Source: Planctomycetota bacterium (GTDB lineage: Bacteria; Planctomycetota; UBA1135; UBA2386). Taken from it: a stretch of 64,000 nucleotides of DNA. The notes beneath the pieces were generated by a model, which searched no databases, was not told the DNA's origin, and saw nothing but the letters and a program-made list of their open reading frames with translations. Where the stretch lies: positions 558,001 to 622,000 of the forward strand of contig JACKIC010000001.1 of assembly GCA_020638655.1 (NCBI GenBank). Reading direction: 5' to 3'. The translations under genes and the position numbers were made by a program. Positions 52,793 to 61,602 of the stretch are shown here, piece by piece. The number at the start of each line of letters is the position of its first letter. Position 1 is the stretch's first letter.

Positions 52793-55700
52793 TCAACGGT
52801 TGAGGTCGGGACCCGGGCGCAGCACGAGGTCGGTCGCGCCCGTCGGCAGGACGACGACCTCGCCGCAGTACCAGCTCTTGCCGCCGCCCTTCTCGAAGCC
52901 GGCGTGCAACCGCACGCGGTAGGTGCCGGCCTTGAGGTCGCTGGTCGAGAACCGACCCGTGTCGCGGTCGACGCCGGCGCCATCGACCTGATCGCCGTAC
53001 TGGTTCGGGGAGCCGTTCTCGGGCAGCTTGTGGAACGCCAGCCACGTCCACTGCGGCTTGTCCTGGTCGAACACGCTGACGTCGATGCGGCCCTGGACGC
53101 GGATCGCCGGAGTCAGCTGCAGGCGCAGCCCGTCGACGGCGCTGCCGGCGTTGACGACGACACCCTCGAGCTCGGCGCGCCCCGCGTTGTCGCCGCGGAC
53201 CCGCACGGAGACCTTCCAGGTGCCCTCGGCGAGCGGCGACAGGCGGAACGTGCCCTGCGCGTCGGTCATCGTGAACTGGTAGAGGTTGTTGCCGCTCTTG
53301 GCCGTCCGCCCCTCGGCGACGACCTGCGCGCCGGCGACGGCCGCGCCCACCGGGTCGCTGACGAAGCCGCTGATCGAACCGGTGTTGACGTCGATGTTGA
53401 GCACCTTGGCCTCGGCGCTCGCGAGCTCGAGTTTCGTGGCCCACAGCTGACCGCCGCCGCCGGGGATCATCGCTTCGCCGGCCGGCGGCAGCAGCCCGAC
53501 CTCGAGCTCACCCGCCGGCAGCAGGCCGAAGTCGAACTGGCCGCGCGCGTCGGCGCGCGCCGAGAAGCGGCGGCCCTGATGGCTCGCCATCACCGCATAA
53601 CCGGCCCCGATCTTGCCGTCGACGGTGACCGTGCCCGAGAGGTTCGCGGTCGGCCCTTCGATCGGCTGCTCGCCGGCCTCGAGGTGCACCTCGGCGGTCT
53701 GCCCCGAGACCACCTGCGCGGTCTCGCGCGGCAGGCGGTTGGCCATGAACATGTCCTGCGCCATCGCGAAGACGCCGCCCGGCGAGCGCAGCGCTTCGAG
53801 CGCCTTGACCAGCCCGACCCGGTATTCACCGGGCTGCATCGCGCGCACGGTGAACGTGCCGTCGAGCGCCAGCGCCTGCAACTGCGGCATGTCGTCGAGC
53901 GCGCCGCGCGGCCCGTTGCGGCGCGGTTCGATCGCGACGGTCAGCTCACCGGCCTTCGGCGGCTTGCCGTTCTCGGTGATCACGCCGTGCAGCGCCCCCG
54001 GCGCCTGCATGCGCAGCAGCAACTCCTCGCCCCACTTGACCTCGCCGTGCACCATGCCCCACTTGGGATGGTCCGCGGTGACGCGCGCGGTCTCGGCCTG
54101 GATCTTGTCGACGATCAGCCGACCGTCCTCGCCGGTGCGCCCGCAGTTGAGCGGCATGTCGAACATCTTGCCCTGGCCGCGACCGACCGCGTGGATCGCG
54201 GCGTTGCGGATCGGCTCGCCGGTCGGGTCGAGCACGACGACGACGAACTCCTTCTTCGGTTGCAGCTCGATCGTCACGGCCGCGTCGTTGGCCTCGATCG
54301 TGAACGCCGAGAACGCGACGGCGTGGCCGGGCGCATCGACGACGAGCGTGTAGCGACCGGGCAGAAGGTTGTCGATGCGCCACTGACCGGGCTGGCCGGC
54401 GTCGTCGCCTTCACCGCCGACCTTGTGCAACCGGTCGCGCAGGTCGATCGGCGGCACCACACCCAGCACCGACATCTCCGCCGCGCCGTCCCCGGCGCGA
54501 CCCTGCAGCAGCTTGAAGCGCGCCTCGGTCGCCGGCTTGCCATCGGCGAGGCGCACGGAGGCGACCGCGCCGAGCGTCGCCGGCAACGTCACGACGACCT
54601 CGCCCAGCACCGGCTGCGGTTCGGCGAGCACCCAGGCGTGCCCGCGCCCGCGCCGCGCCGCGACCGTGACCTTGCCGGGCGCGAAGCCCTCGGCGTGGAA
54701 CCGCCCCTCGGCGTCGGTCGTGCCGACGCGCTGCGCGAGGTCGAACGGCACCATCGCGATCGTCGAACCGGCGAACACCTCGGCGTCGGCGACCGGCTCG
54801 CCCTTGGTGTCGAGCACGCGCCCCGCGAGCTCTTCGCCGTGCTTGATGCGCACGCGCCCCAGGTTCTTCTCCTGCCCCGCACGCACGATCACGCTCGGCT
54901 TGACCTCGGCGAGGAAGGTGCGCGCAGTCACCGCGAAGAAGTTGCTGCCGGGGACCACGCCGACGAGCCGGAAGCTGCCGTCGCTGTCGGTGGTCGTCGA
55001 CGGGATCGGCAGGTCCTCGAACGCCCGCTTCGCCCACTTCGGCATCTCGATGACGCGCACCGGGGAGTTCGGCTCGCGGATCAGCACCGCGCCCTCGGGA
55101 TCGAAGCGCTCGGCCGGGAAGAAGCTCGCGATCGTGCCGGGCAGGTCCACCGCGCGCACCAGCGCGCCGGCGACGCCCTCGCCCTCTTCGTCGACCACGG
55201 TGCCGGTGATCACGCCGGCGTTGGGCAGCACCACGTCGCCGAGATCGACGATCTCGCCGGGCGACGGCGTCTGGGTCAGCAGCTGGTGCATCGGCGCGTC
55301 GGTGTCGATGCCCGCGAACATCACGTAGAAGCCGCGCGGCCACACGCCGGTGATCGCGAAGCTGCCGTCGGCAGCGGTGCGCGTGTCGCCGGCGATGTAC
55401 TGCGGCGTGATCGTCGGCTCGTCGGCGAACAGGTCGACGTTCTCGGGCAGGATCGAATCCTGCGCGAGCCGGAAGATGCGCACGCCGCAATCGGCGACGG
55501 CAGTGCGGCGGAAGTCGACGACACGGCCGCGGAAGCCGCTCAGGCCGGCCTGGATCTCGGGGTCGTCGAGCACCGAGGCGGGCAGGCTGGCCACCGCCTC
55601 GCGCTGCGCGCCGCGGCTGGTTCCCGCGCTGCCGGCGTTGCCGACCTCCGCGGTCGCCGCGCCGGGCCCCTCCTGCGCCTGCTCCACCTGCGGTCCGACC

Positions 55701-55795
55701 GGTCCGGGCGGCGGCGTGTCACCGCGCGGCCAGAGCCAAAACGTTGCCAGTGCGGCAAATACGACGAGCAGGACGAGGACGACCGGACGTTGCAA
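52793..55795 (-). CDS. large secreted CnaB/carboxypeptidase-regulatory repeat protein
   Basis: A 1000-residue protein that starts at TTG 55795, supported by a perfect AGGAGG five bases upstream. A membrane segment (VVLVLLVVFAALATFWLW, residues 5-22) is followed by a Pro/Gly-rich linker and then many beta-sandwich modules of ~80-95 residues, each with a GxVxDxxGxPVAGAxV start and a DxxGxFxxxxLxPG end: FRGRVVDFRRTAVADCGVRI (~90), GVITGTVVDEEGEGVAGALV (~195), AGRVLDTKGEPVADAEVFAG (~325), GFVSDPVGAAVAGAQVVAEG (~815) and others. No catalytic domain. Perhaps a rod-like surface protein or receptor. Confidence 0.85.
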   Translation of the reverse strand: MQRPVVLVLLVVFAALATFWLWPRGDTPPPGPVGPQVEQAQEGPGAATAEVGNAGSAGTSRGAQREAVASLPASVLDDPEIQAGLSGFRGRVVDFRRTAVADCGVRIFRLAQDSILPENVDLFADEPTITPQYIAGDTRTAADGSFAITGVWPRGFYVMFAGIDTDAPMHQLLTQTPSPGEIVDLGDVVLPNAGVITGTVVDEEGEGVAGALVRAVDLPGTIASFFPAERFDPEGAVLIREPNSPVRVIEMPKWAKRAFEDLPIPSTTTDSDGSFRLVGVVPGSNFFAVTARTFLAEVKPSVIVRAGQEKNLGRVRIKHGEELAGRVLDTKGEPVADAEVFAGSTIAMVPFDLAQRVGTTDAEGRFHAEGFAPGKVTVAARRGRGHAWVLAEPQPVLGEVVVTLPATLGAVASVRLADGKPATEARFKLLQGRAGDGAAEMSVLGVVPPIDLRDRLHKVGGEGDDAGQPGQWRIDNLLPGRYTLVVDAPGHAVAFSAFTIEANDAAVTIELQPKKEFVVVVLDPTGEPIRNAAIHAVGRGQGKMFDMPLNCGRTGEDGRLIVDKIQAETARVTADHPKWGMVHGEVKWGEELLLRMQAPGALHGVITENGKPPKAGELTVAIEPRRNGPRGALDDMPQLQALALDGTFTVRAMQPGEYRVGLVKALEALRSPGGVFAMAQDMFMANRLPRETAQVVSGQTAEVHLEAGEQPIEGPTANLSGTVTVDGKIGAGYAVMASHQGRRFSARADARGQFDFGLLPAGELEVGLLPPAGEAMIPGGGGQLWATKLELASAEAKVLNIDVNTGSISGFVSDPVGAAVAGAQVVAEGRTAKSGNNLYQFTMTDAQGTFRLSPLAEGTWKVSVRVRGDNAGRAELEGVVVNAGSAVDGLRLQLTPAIRVQGRIDVSVFDQDKPQWTWLAFHKLPENGSPNQYGDQVDGAGVDRDTGRFSTSDLKAGTYRVRLHAGFEKGGGKSWYCGEVVVLPTGATDLVLRPGPDLNR

Positions 55796-55800
55796 ACAAA

Positions 55801-55806
55801 CCTCCT
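55801..55806 (-). promoter_or_regulatory. strong Shine-Dalgarno deciding a TTG start
   Basis: Plus-strand CCTCCT gives AGGAGG on the minus strand, five bases before the TTG at 55795. It is the best ribosome-binding site seen in the window and the reason for choosing the rare TTG as the start of the 1000-residue protein. Confidence 0.75.
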
Positions 55807-55856
55807 CGGGGGTGTGGGCCCAGAGTGGCCGAAGGTGGCCGAAGCCAGCGACGATC

Positions 55857-56429
55857 TTACGACCCGATCGGTCCCATTGCGCCGCCGCGTTCTGCGGCGC
55901 GCCACCGCGCCAGCGCCGCGAGCACGATGGCGTGATCGATGACTCCGCCGGCGATCGCCGCGTCGAGCTCGGCGAGCGGCATCGTCACCACTTCGATGTC
56001 CTCGCCGGGGTCCATCTGCAGCGCCCCCTGCAGCCGACAACCGCGCGCGACGAACACGTGGCAGCGGTTGGTCATGAACGCCGGGTTGGGGCGGATCTCG
56101 CCGAGCGCGACGAGCTCGTCGGCGACGTAGCCGGTCTCCTCGCGCAGCTCGCGCGCCGCGGTCGCAGCCGGGTCGCGGTCGCTGCGGTCGATGATGCCGC
56201 CCGGAATCTCGAGCGAGACGCCGTCGCTGCCGTGCCGGAACTGCCGCACCAGCACGATCTCGCCGGCCGCGGTGATCGGAATCACGTTGACCCAGTCGAC
56301 CGTGTCGAGCAGGAAGAAGCCGATCTCGACGCCGGTGCGCGGCGAGCGCCGCCGCGAGCGCCGCGCGCGGAACACGAGGTAGCGGTAGAGCTCCTCGTCG
56401 CCGAGGTGTTCCCATTCGTGCGGACTCAT
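55857..56429 (-). CDS. NUDIX hydrolase, ADP-ribose pyrophosphatase-like
   Basis: A 190-residue NUDIX protein. The Nudix box reads GGIIDRSDRDPAATAARELREETGYVADEL at ~75-105, with RELREETG fully conserved; the first Glu of the consensus is Asp. The downstream EIRPNPAFMTNRCHVFVARGC and the start VNVIPITAAGEIVLVRQFRHGSDGVSLEIPG resemble ADP-ribose or nucleoside-diphosphate-sugar pyrophosphatases. It cleaves a nucleoside diphosphate linked to another moiety. ATG 56429 lies 10 bases past the stop of the CnaB-like gene. The stop TAA is rare here. Confidence 0.9.
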   Translation of the reverse strand: MSPHEWEHLGDEELYRYLVFRARRSRRRSPRTGVEIGFFLLDTVDWVNVIPITAAGEIVLVRQFRHGSDGVSLEIPGGIIDRSDRDPAATAARELREETGYVADELVALGEIRPNPAFMTNRCHVFVARGCRLQGALQMDPGEDIEVVTMPLAELDAAIAGGVIDHAIVLAALARWRAAERGGAMGPIGS

Positions 56430-56439
56430 CGGCGGCTCG

Positions 56440-58116
56440 TCATCGGCGCAGGGTCAATCCGTTCCGGGTCTCGCCGGCGATCGCCTCGACGCGCAGGCCG
56501 CGCGAGGGCGCGTTGACGTCGTCCGGCAGACAGAGCCGGCCGTCGCCGAAGCGGGTGGTCTCGAGCGCGAACGCGCCGTCGACGCCGGTGGTGGCCAGGC
56601 CGGGCAGGTCCAACACCGCGCCTTCGAGCGTGCGCCGCCCGATGGCGCCCGGCAGCGCCGGTGCGGTCGTCGCCAGCGGCACCCAGCGGATCGGCACGCC
56701 GACCACCGGCTGGCCGCGCGAGTCGACGACCGCGCCGCAGAGCAGCGCGCTGAGCCCCTTCTCGACGCGCACGGCGGGCACGGCCGGCAGCACGTCGTAG
56801 TCCGCGAACGGCGCGCCCGGCTCGACCAGCTCCGCGTACGGCACGAAGCCCTGCGCCTGCACGAGCAACCGCGCCGGCGCGTCGCCGGTGGCGCGCAGCG
56901 CGAACCTTCCCTGGTCGTCGGTGCGCACCGTCACCGGCGCGCCGCCGTCGACCGTCCACACCACCACCGCGCCTTCGATCGGCTGCAGGTCCGGTCGCGA
57001 ACGCACGCGACCGCGCACCACCGACGCGGGCAGCGGCTGCATCGTGATGCGCACCCCGGTCGCGCCCGCGTCGACGGGCCCGAACGCGAGCGGCTCGTGG
57101 TCGAAGTGATGCACGTGCAGCCGGACCTGGCCGGGCGCCAGCGGGCCGAGCGCGAACGCTCCGCCCGCGCCGGTCGTCGCGACCAGCCCCAGCGGGTCGC
57201 CACCCTGCAGCTGCACCGTGGCATCGGCGAGCGGATGACCGTCGGGTGCAACGACGTTGCCGGTCAAAGTGGCGCCGGGTTCGAGCGCGATCGTCAGGTC
57301 GCTGCGGCCGCCGATGCGCGCCGGGATCACCACGTCGCACTGCGCCACGCGCCCCGCTGCGGTCGCGGCCGTGAGCCGGAAGCGTCCGGCCGCGAGGAAC
57401 CGCACCTCCCCGTCGCCCTGCAGCCGATGCGCGCGGTCGGCGGTCGGCGAGCCGTCTTCGAGCGCGAGGTCCTTGCCGACGGGCATGCGCGCGAGCATCG
57501 AGTGTTCTTGCCAGGCGCGTTTGATCACCGCGTCGTCGCCGGTCGGGGTCAGCAGCGTGTCGTCCTGGTCGAGCCGCCGGAACATCACCCAGACGTCGCC
57601 GCTCGCCTTGGCGCCGGCCACGGTGAAGTGCAGCCGCATCCGATGCGACCAGCCGTCGCTGACCATGCGCGTCTCCTGCGGCGCCTCGGCGCTCGAGTCG
57701 AGCTGCGCGGGCACCAGTCGCAGCAGGTAGCCGTCGGCGACCACGGCCAGCTGCTGGGGCTTGCTGAGCGGCAGCGGCGCGATGCCGGCCTCGTCGGTGA
57801 ACGCCAGCTCGACGCCGCCCTGCGCCGAACAGACCGCCGCGCCGGCGACCGGCCGGCCGCTGACGCTGTCCGTGACGCGCAACCACGCGGTCGGTGAAGA
57901 GGCCAGCTCGGGCGCTTCGTCGGGGGTAGCGACGATCCGCGTGGCGACGGTGTTGTCGGGCAGGCCGCCCGCGATCGGCGAACCCGCGGGCACGCTGCCG
58001 GTCACGTCGACGAGGTCGATGCCGCTGGGCGCGAGTTCCGCCGCCGGGCGGCGCAGTATCAGGTACCCCGCCGCGACCACGGCGAGCACGACCAGCCCGA
58101 GCAACACGGCACGCAT
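56440..58116 (-). CDS. secreted carboxypeptidase-regulatory/CnaB-like protein
   Basis: A 558-residue protein; ATG 58116 follows a GAGGTGAT Shine-Dalgarno that contains the stop of the upstream gene, and gives a signal anchor (MRAVLLGLVVLAVVAAGYLIL). Modules of the regulatory type are seen at ~75 (TDSVSGRPVAGAAVCSAQGG), ~270 (TLTGNVVAPDGHPLADATVQLQGG), ~345 (VRGRVRSRPDLQPIEGAVVVWTVDG) and ~440 (LCGAVVDSRGQPVVGVPIRW). The spacer near 150-210 (FTVAGAKASGDVWVMFRRLDQ) is unlike these. No catalytic domain. Same family type as the 1000-residue neighbour and in the same operon-like run. Confidence 0.8.
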   Translation of the reverse strand: MRAVLLGLVVLAVVAAGYLILRRPAAELAPSGIDLVDVTGSVPAGSPIAGGLPDNTVATRIVATPDEAPELASSPTAWLRVTDSVSGRPVAGAAVCSAQGGVELAFTDEAGIAPLPLSKPQQLAVVADGYLLRLVPAQLDSSAEAPQETRMVSDGWSHRMRLHFTVAGAKASGDVWVMFRRLDQDDTLLTPTGDDAVIKRAWQEHSMLARMPVGKDLALEDGSPTADRAHRLQGDGEVRFLAAGRFRLTAATAAGRVAQCDVVIPARIGGRSDLTIALEPGATLTGNVVAPDGHPLADATVQLQGGDPLGLVATTGAGGAFALGPLAPGQVRLHVHHFDHEPLAFGPVDAGATGVRITMQPLPASVVRGRVRSRPDLQPIEGAVVVWTVDGGAPVTVRTDDQGRFALRATGDAPARLLVQAQGFVPYAELVEPGAPFADYDVLPAVPAVRVEKGLSALLCGAVVDSRGQPVVGVPIRWVPLATTAPALPGAIGRRTLEGAVLDLPGLATTGVDGAFALETTRFGDGRLCLPDDVNAPSRGLRVEAIAGETRNGLTLRR

Positions 58117-58123
58117 CAGCCGA

Positions 58124-58759
58124 TCACCTCTTGTCCTGCGCGACCTCGAACGTCCGAGCGAGGATCTCACGCACCTGCTTGGACTCCTGCGTCATCTCCC
58201 CCTGCTCGTCGAGCATGTCCTGCAGCACGAGCAGATAGGTGGCCCCGCCCGCCTCCAGACGCACCACGGTCGTCTGGATGCCGGAGCTGCCGATCATCAG
58301 CATGCCGACGACCCCCTTGACCTTCACCTTGCCCAAGGTGAGCGCAACCGGCTTGGGGTCCTCGACCACACCACCCGTTTGCTGGGTCATCGATTCGAGC
58401 AGCTCTGCGGCACTCGGCCCATCGACGCCCCCGAACCGCTCCAGCAGGATGGTGCAATCACCACCGTCCAAGGCCCAGTGGTCGAGGTATTCCTCGCTGT
58501 CCACCTCGAAGGCCATCGAGCGGGGGAACTCGAACCGCACACCCTTGGCGTCCAGGATCCGCGTCGGCAACACCGTCGCGCGGATCGGCAGCTTGCGGTC
58601 GCCGATGGTGACTTCGCCGCGCTCGCCGTCGACGACCTGCACCACCACGCCGTCGATCTCGACCGAGAGTCGGTATGGCGGCTCGGCGCCGCGATCCTGC
58701 CGGTGCACGGGTGCGGCGGCGGCGACAGCGGCCATCGCGAACGTCAGGACTCGAATCAT
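58124..58759 (-). CDS. hypothetical secreted protein
   Basis: A 211-residue protein with a signal peptide (MIRVLTFAMAAVAAAAPVH). The mature part is mixed beta/alpha (PYRLSVEIDGVVVQVVDGERGEVTIGDRKLPIRATVLP, then VRLEAGGATYLLVLQDML and a charged helix at the end). No family recognised. Its stop is seven bases before the start of the next CnaB-like gene, so it is the first gene of a run to the NUDIX gene. Divergent from the GT-C-like gene across 59 bases. Confidence 0.65.
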   Translation of the reverse strand: MIRVLTFAMAAVAAAAPVHRQDRGAEPPYRLSVEIDGVVVQVVDGERGEVTIGDRKLPIRATVLPTRILDAKGVRFEFPRSMAFEVDSEEYLDHWALDGGDCTILLERFGGVDGPSAAELLESMTQQTGGVVEDPKPVALTLGKVKVKGVVGMLMIGSSGIQTTVVRLEAGGATYLLVLQDMLDEQGEMTQESKQVREILARTFEVAQDKR

Positions 58760-58818
58760 GCCCGTGGCGTAGCGGTTGATGCACGAGCACACAACTCCCC
58801 TATGCTCCGCGACGCCTC

Positions 58819-60420
58819 ATGGAGCCGACCCCCGCCCAACCGACGACACCGCCGCGCGCCTGGCTGGTGCTGCTCGCCGCCGCCGGCGCCGCGCTGCTGC
58901 TGTTCGGGGGGCTGACCGTGCAGCGGTTGCCGTACCCGTTCGAGCTCGAATGGATGGAAGGCGCGATGGCCGACCACGCCTGGCGCGTCGCGGCGGGAGA
59001 ACCGCTCTACTGCGCCCCGACGCCCGAGCACGTGCCGTTCCTCTACGCGCCGCTGCTGTTCTGGCTCGCGGGCCTGCTGATGAAGCTCGGCGTGCCCGAG
59101 CTGCTCGCCCTGCGCGGCATCGCCTGCGGCGCGTCGGTCGGCGTGGCGATGCTCGTCGGCCACTGGGTGAGGCAGCACACCGGGCGGCTCGTGCCCGGGC
59201 TGGTCGCGACCGGCGTGTTCCTCGCCGGCTACGGCTGGCTGTGGTGGTGGTACGACCTCGCGCGCAACGACTCGCTGTTCTTGCTGGCGATCCTCGGCAC
59301 GGCCTACGCGCTGCAGCACGGCGGCAAGTTCCGCGTGCCCCTCGCGGCGGTCCTGGCGGTGGTCGCGATGCTCGCCAAGCAATCCGCGGCGATGTGGCTG
59401 CCGGCGATCGCGGTCGGCGCGCTGTGCCTCGACTGGCGTCTGGGGCTGCGCTTCGCCGTCGCGGCGGCGCTCGGCATCCTGCTGGCGCTCGGCGTGCTGC
59501 ACTGGAGCAGCGGCGGCTGGTCGACGTTCTACATGTTCACGATGCCGCAGTACCACGGCATCGAAGGCAGCCGCAAGCTCGGCTTCTGGACCGAGGACAT
59601 CCTGCCGATGCTGCCCTTGCTGCTGCTCGGCCTGGGCGGCTTCGTCGCACAGTGGCGCGCGGGCGAACGCAAGGAGGCGCTGTTCCTCGCCGCGGTCGGC
59701 AGCGGCGGGCTGATGACCTCGTGGGCGTCGCGGCTGCACACCGGCGGCTTCGACAACGTGCTCGTCTACGGTTTCGCCGCGGCCTGCGTGCTCGGCCCCG
59801 CCGCGCTGCGCGCGCGCGCGCGCTGGCTCGAGTTCGCGACGCCGGCGCTGCTCGCGGTGCAGTTCGTGATCCTGTTCGGCTACGCGTGGCAACGCGGCCC
59901 GAACACCACCGCGCTGCCGTCGGCGGCGCATCGCCAGGCGCACGAGGAGCTGACGGAATACGTGCGGTCACAGCGGGACATGGTGATCCTGCCCGGCCAC
60001 GGCGCCGTGACGCGCCGCGCCGGCAAGCCGTCGAGCGCGCACGGCCAGGCGATCTTCGATCTGCTGCAGGTCCTGCCGAAGTTGCCAAACGGCCTGCTCG
60101 ACCTGGGTGTGCTTGTCGACGATCGGCGGCTCGACGAACTGCCCGCGCTCGCGGCGCAGGCGCTGCGCAGCTTCCGCGACGGCCTGCTGCAGGGCATGAC
60201 GACGCGCCGCTTCGGCGCGATCGTGCTCGACGCGCAGATCGGACCGCAGTTCGAGGGCATGTTCCTCTACGGCCTCGCCGGCCCGGACGGGCGCCCGGGA
60301 ACGCCTGACGACCTGTATCGTCGCCGCACCGCGCCGATCCTCACCGACGGCAAGGCGCTCAATCCCTTGATGGGCTTCCCCGTGAACTCACCCTACGCGC
60401 TCGAGGCGACGCCGCGATGA
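58819..60420 (+). CDS. GT-C-like polytopic membrane protein
   Basis: A 533-residue protein with about ten membrane helices. The first outer loop, PYPFELEWMEGAMADHAWRVAAGEPLYCAPTPEHVPFLYAPLLFW, follows the pattern of GT-C proteins annotated as glycosyltransferase-39 or DUF2029-like, with an acidic-aromatic ELEWMEG motif. Helices continue to ~385, and a soluble C-terminal domain of ~145 residues (EELTEYVRSQRDMVILPGHG...) follows. Probably transfers a lipid-linked sugar; donor and acceptor unknown. Stop overlaps the next gene (ATGA at 60417). Confidence 0.78.
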   Translation: MEPTPAQPTTPPRAWLVLLAAAGAALLLFGGLTVQRLPYPFELEWMEGAMADHAWRVAAGEPLYCAPTPEHVPFLYAPLLFWLAGLLMKLGVPELLALRGIACGASVGVAMLVGHWVRQHTGRLVPGLVATGVFLAGYGWLWWWYDLARNDSLFLLAILGTAYALQHGGKFRVPLAAVLAVVAMLAKQSAAMWLPAIAVGALCLDWRLGLRFAVAAALGILLALGVLHWSSGGWSTFYMFTMPQYHGIEGSRKLGFWTEDILPMLPLLLLGLGGFVAQWRAGERKEALFLAAVGSGGLMTSWASRLHTGGFDNVLVYGFAAACVLGPAALRARARWLEFATPALLAVQFVILFGYAWQRGPNTTALPSAAHRQAHEELTEYVRSQRDMVILPGHGAVTRRAGKPSSAHGQAIFDLLQVLPKLPNGLLDLGVLVDDRRLDELPALAAQALRSFRDGLLQGMTTRRFGAIVLDAQIGPQFEGMFLYGLAGPDGRPGTPDDLYRRRTAPILTDGKALNPLMGFPVNSPYALEATPR

Positions 60421-61193
60421 AGGGCAGACAACTGCTGCAGGCGCTGCTCCTGATCGCGGCCCTGGTCGCGCTCGTGCTGGCCTGGCCGGCGATCGCCCGC
60501 ACGGCGCGCAAGCCGCGCATCGCCGACTGGGTGCCGACCGAGGATCCCGGCACGGTGCTGACCGTCATAATGGCGGAGACCGCCGAGCATCCGGGCCGCA
60601 GCTACGTGCTGAGCATCGGCGCGACCAACTTCGGCATCGACGTCAACTGCACCCCGCCGACGGGCTACACCCAGATGCGGGCGAAGGTCTACGAAGAGAG
60701 CGACGGCGTGCTCGGCGACAAGGACGAGTCCTTCTCGAGCAGCTTGACCGACTCCGCGTCGACGCCGAAGGCGAACGAGTCGACCTCGGGGTTCGGAGGC
60801 TTCCTGCCCCGCGGGCACCTGGTCACCGAACTCGACTTCAGCGACGACGTGAAGACCAAGGCCACCGTCGCGCCGCCGATGGACATCCGTCGCGGCGCCG
60901 AGACCGATTGGACGCCGCTCGCGATCGTATGGGACCAGGGCGTGCTGCTCGAGTGGAGCCAGAACACGCAGCACCTGATGATCCGCCGCAGCGGCCTGCC
61001 CGGCCACGCCGCGCCGGTCTGGAACGGCGGCGGGTTCTGGGTCGGCGACAAGGGCTGCCAGTTCACCGAGGACACCCAGATCGCGCGCCTGTTCCGCACT
61101 CGCGTGCCGTCGATGCGCGAGGGCCCGCAGAACGTGCAGATCAGGATCATCGCCTTCGACGACGGCATCCAGACCGACATCAAGGTCCGGTAG
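60417..61193 (+). CDS. hypothetical membrane-anchored protein
   Basis: A 258-residue protein with one N-terminal membrane segment (LLQALLLIAALVALVLAWPAIA) and a soluble outer domain. It contains a Ser-rich stretch (ESFSSSLTDSASTPKANESTSGFGG) near 100-125 and a well-ordered C-terminal region (DTQIARLFRTRVPSMREGPQNVQIRIIAFDDG). No family recognised. Coupled to the GT-C-like gene, so a role in the same glycosylation step is possible. Confidence 0.68.
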   Translation: MKGRQLLQALLLIAALVALVLAWPAIARTARKPRIADWVPTEDPGTVLTVIMAETAEHPGRSYVLSIGATNFGIDVNCTPPTGYTQMRAKVYEESDGVLGDKDESFSSSLTDSASTPKANESTSGFGGFLPRGHLVTELDFSDDVKTKATVAPPMDIRRGAETDWTPLAIVWDQGVLLEWSQNTQHLMIRRSGLPGHAAPVWNGGGFWVGDKGCQFTEDTQIARLFRTRVPSMREGPQNVQIRIIAFDDGIQTDIKVR

Positions 61194-61197
61194 AGAC

Positions 61198-61587
61198 GGG
61201 GCGCAGCGGGTTGCGCCCGGCGGCGGCAGCCTCGCGCCCGTGCTGTCGACCAACAGCTGGCCCTTCCTGGGCAACCAGGCGTTCGCGCTGCATGGCAACG
61301 ACCTGCAGCCTGGCCAACCGATGTTCGTGTTCGCGAGCTTCGGTGTGGCGAGCTCGCCGTTCCCGGTCGGCGCCGGCTGCTCGGTGTTCCTCGACCTCGG
61401 CAGCCTCGTCGCGCTGTCGACGTTCGGTGTCGCCAGCCCGGCGGGCAACGCCAACATCACGCTGTCGTTGCCCAACAACGCAGCCTACGTCGGCGTCAAC
61501 CTCGCCTACCAGGTGATGGCGATCGATCCGGGCGCTCAGCTGGGGCTGACGCTGTCGAACGCGCTGGACTGCGTGCTCGGGTTCTGA
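61198..61587 (+). pseudogene. orphan C-terminal domain fragment of a secreted protein
   Basis: From 61198 the frame reads a Gly-rich segment then APVLSTNSWPFLGNQAFALHGNDL and on to ANITLSLPNNAAYVGVNLAYQVMAIDPGAQLGLTLSNALDCVLGF, ending at TGA 61585-61587. This is the recurrent C-terminal domain seen in the longer secreted proteins of this window (LGNxxF, ...LPNxAxYxGVxxxxQ...). There is no signal peptide or N-terminal body in this frame; the only start codon inside is GTG 61240, and the upstream gene is in a different frame with its own stop at 61191-61193. It is probably a remnant or a split gene. Confidence 0.65.
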
Positions 61588-61602
61588 TCCCGGGCCGCGC
61601 GC

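Noticed and set aside
52904..55942. 1012-codon plus-strand open frame across the 1000-residue CnaB-like gene
   Set aside because: Same composition artefact; it would overlap fully a gene with modular domains and a perfect Shine-Dalgarno.
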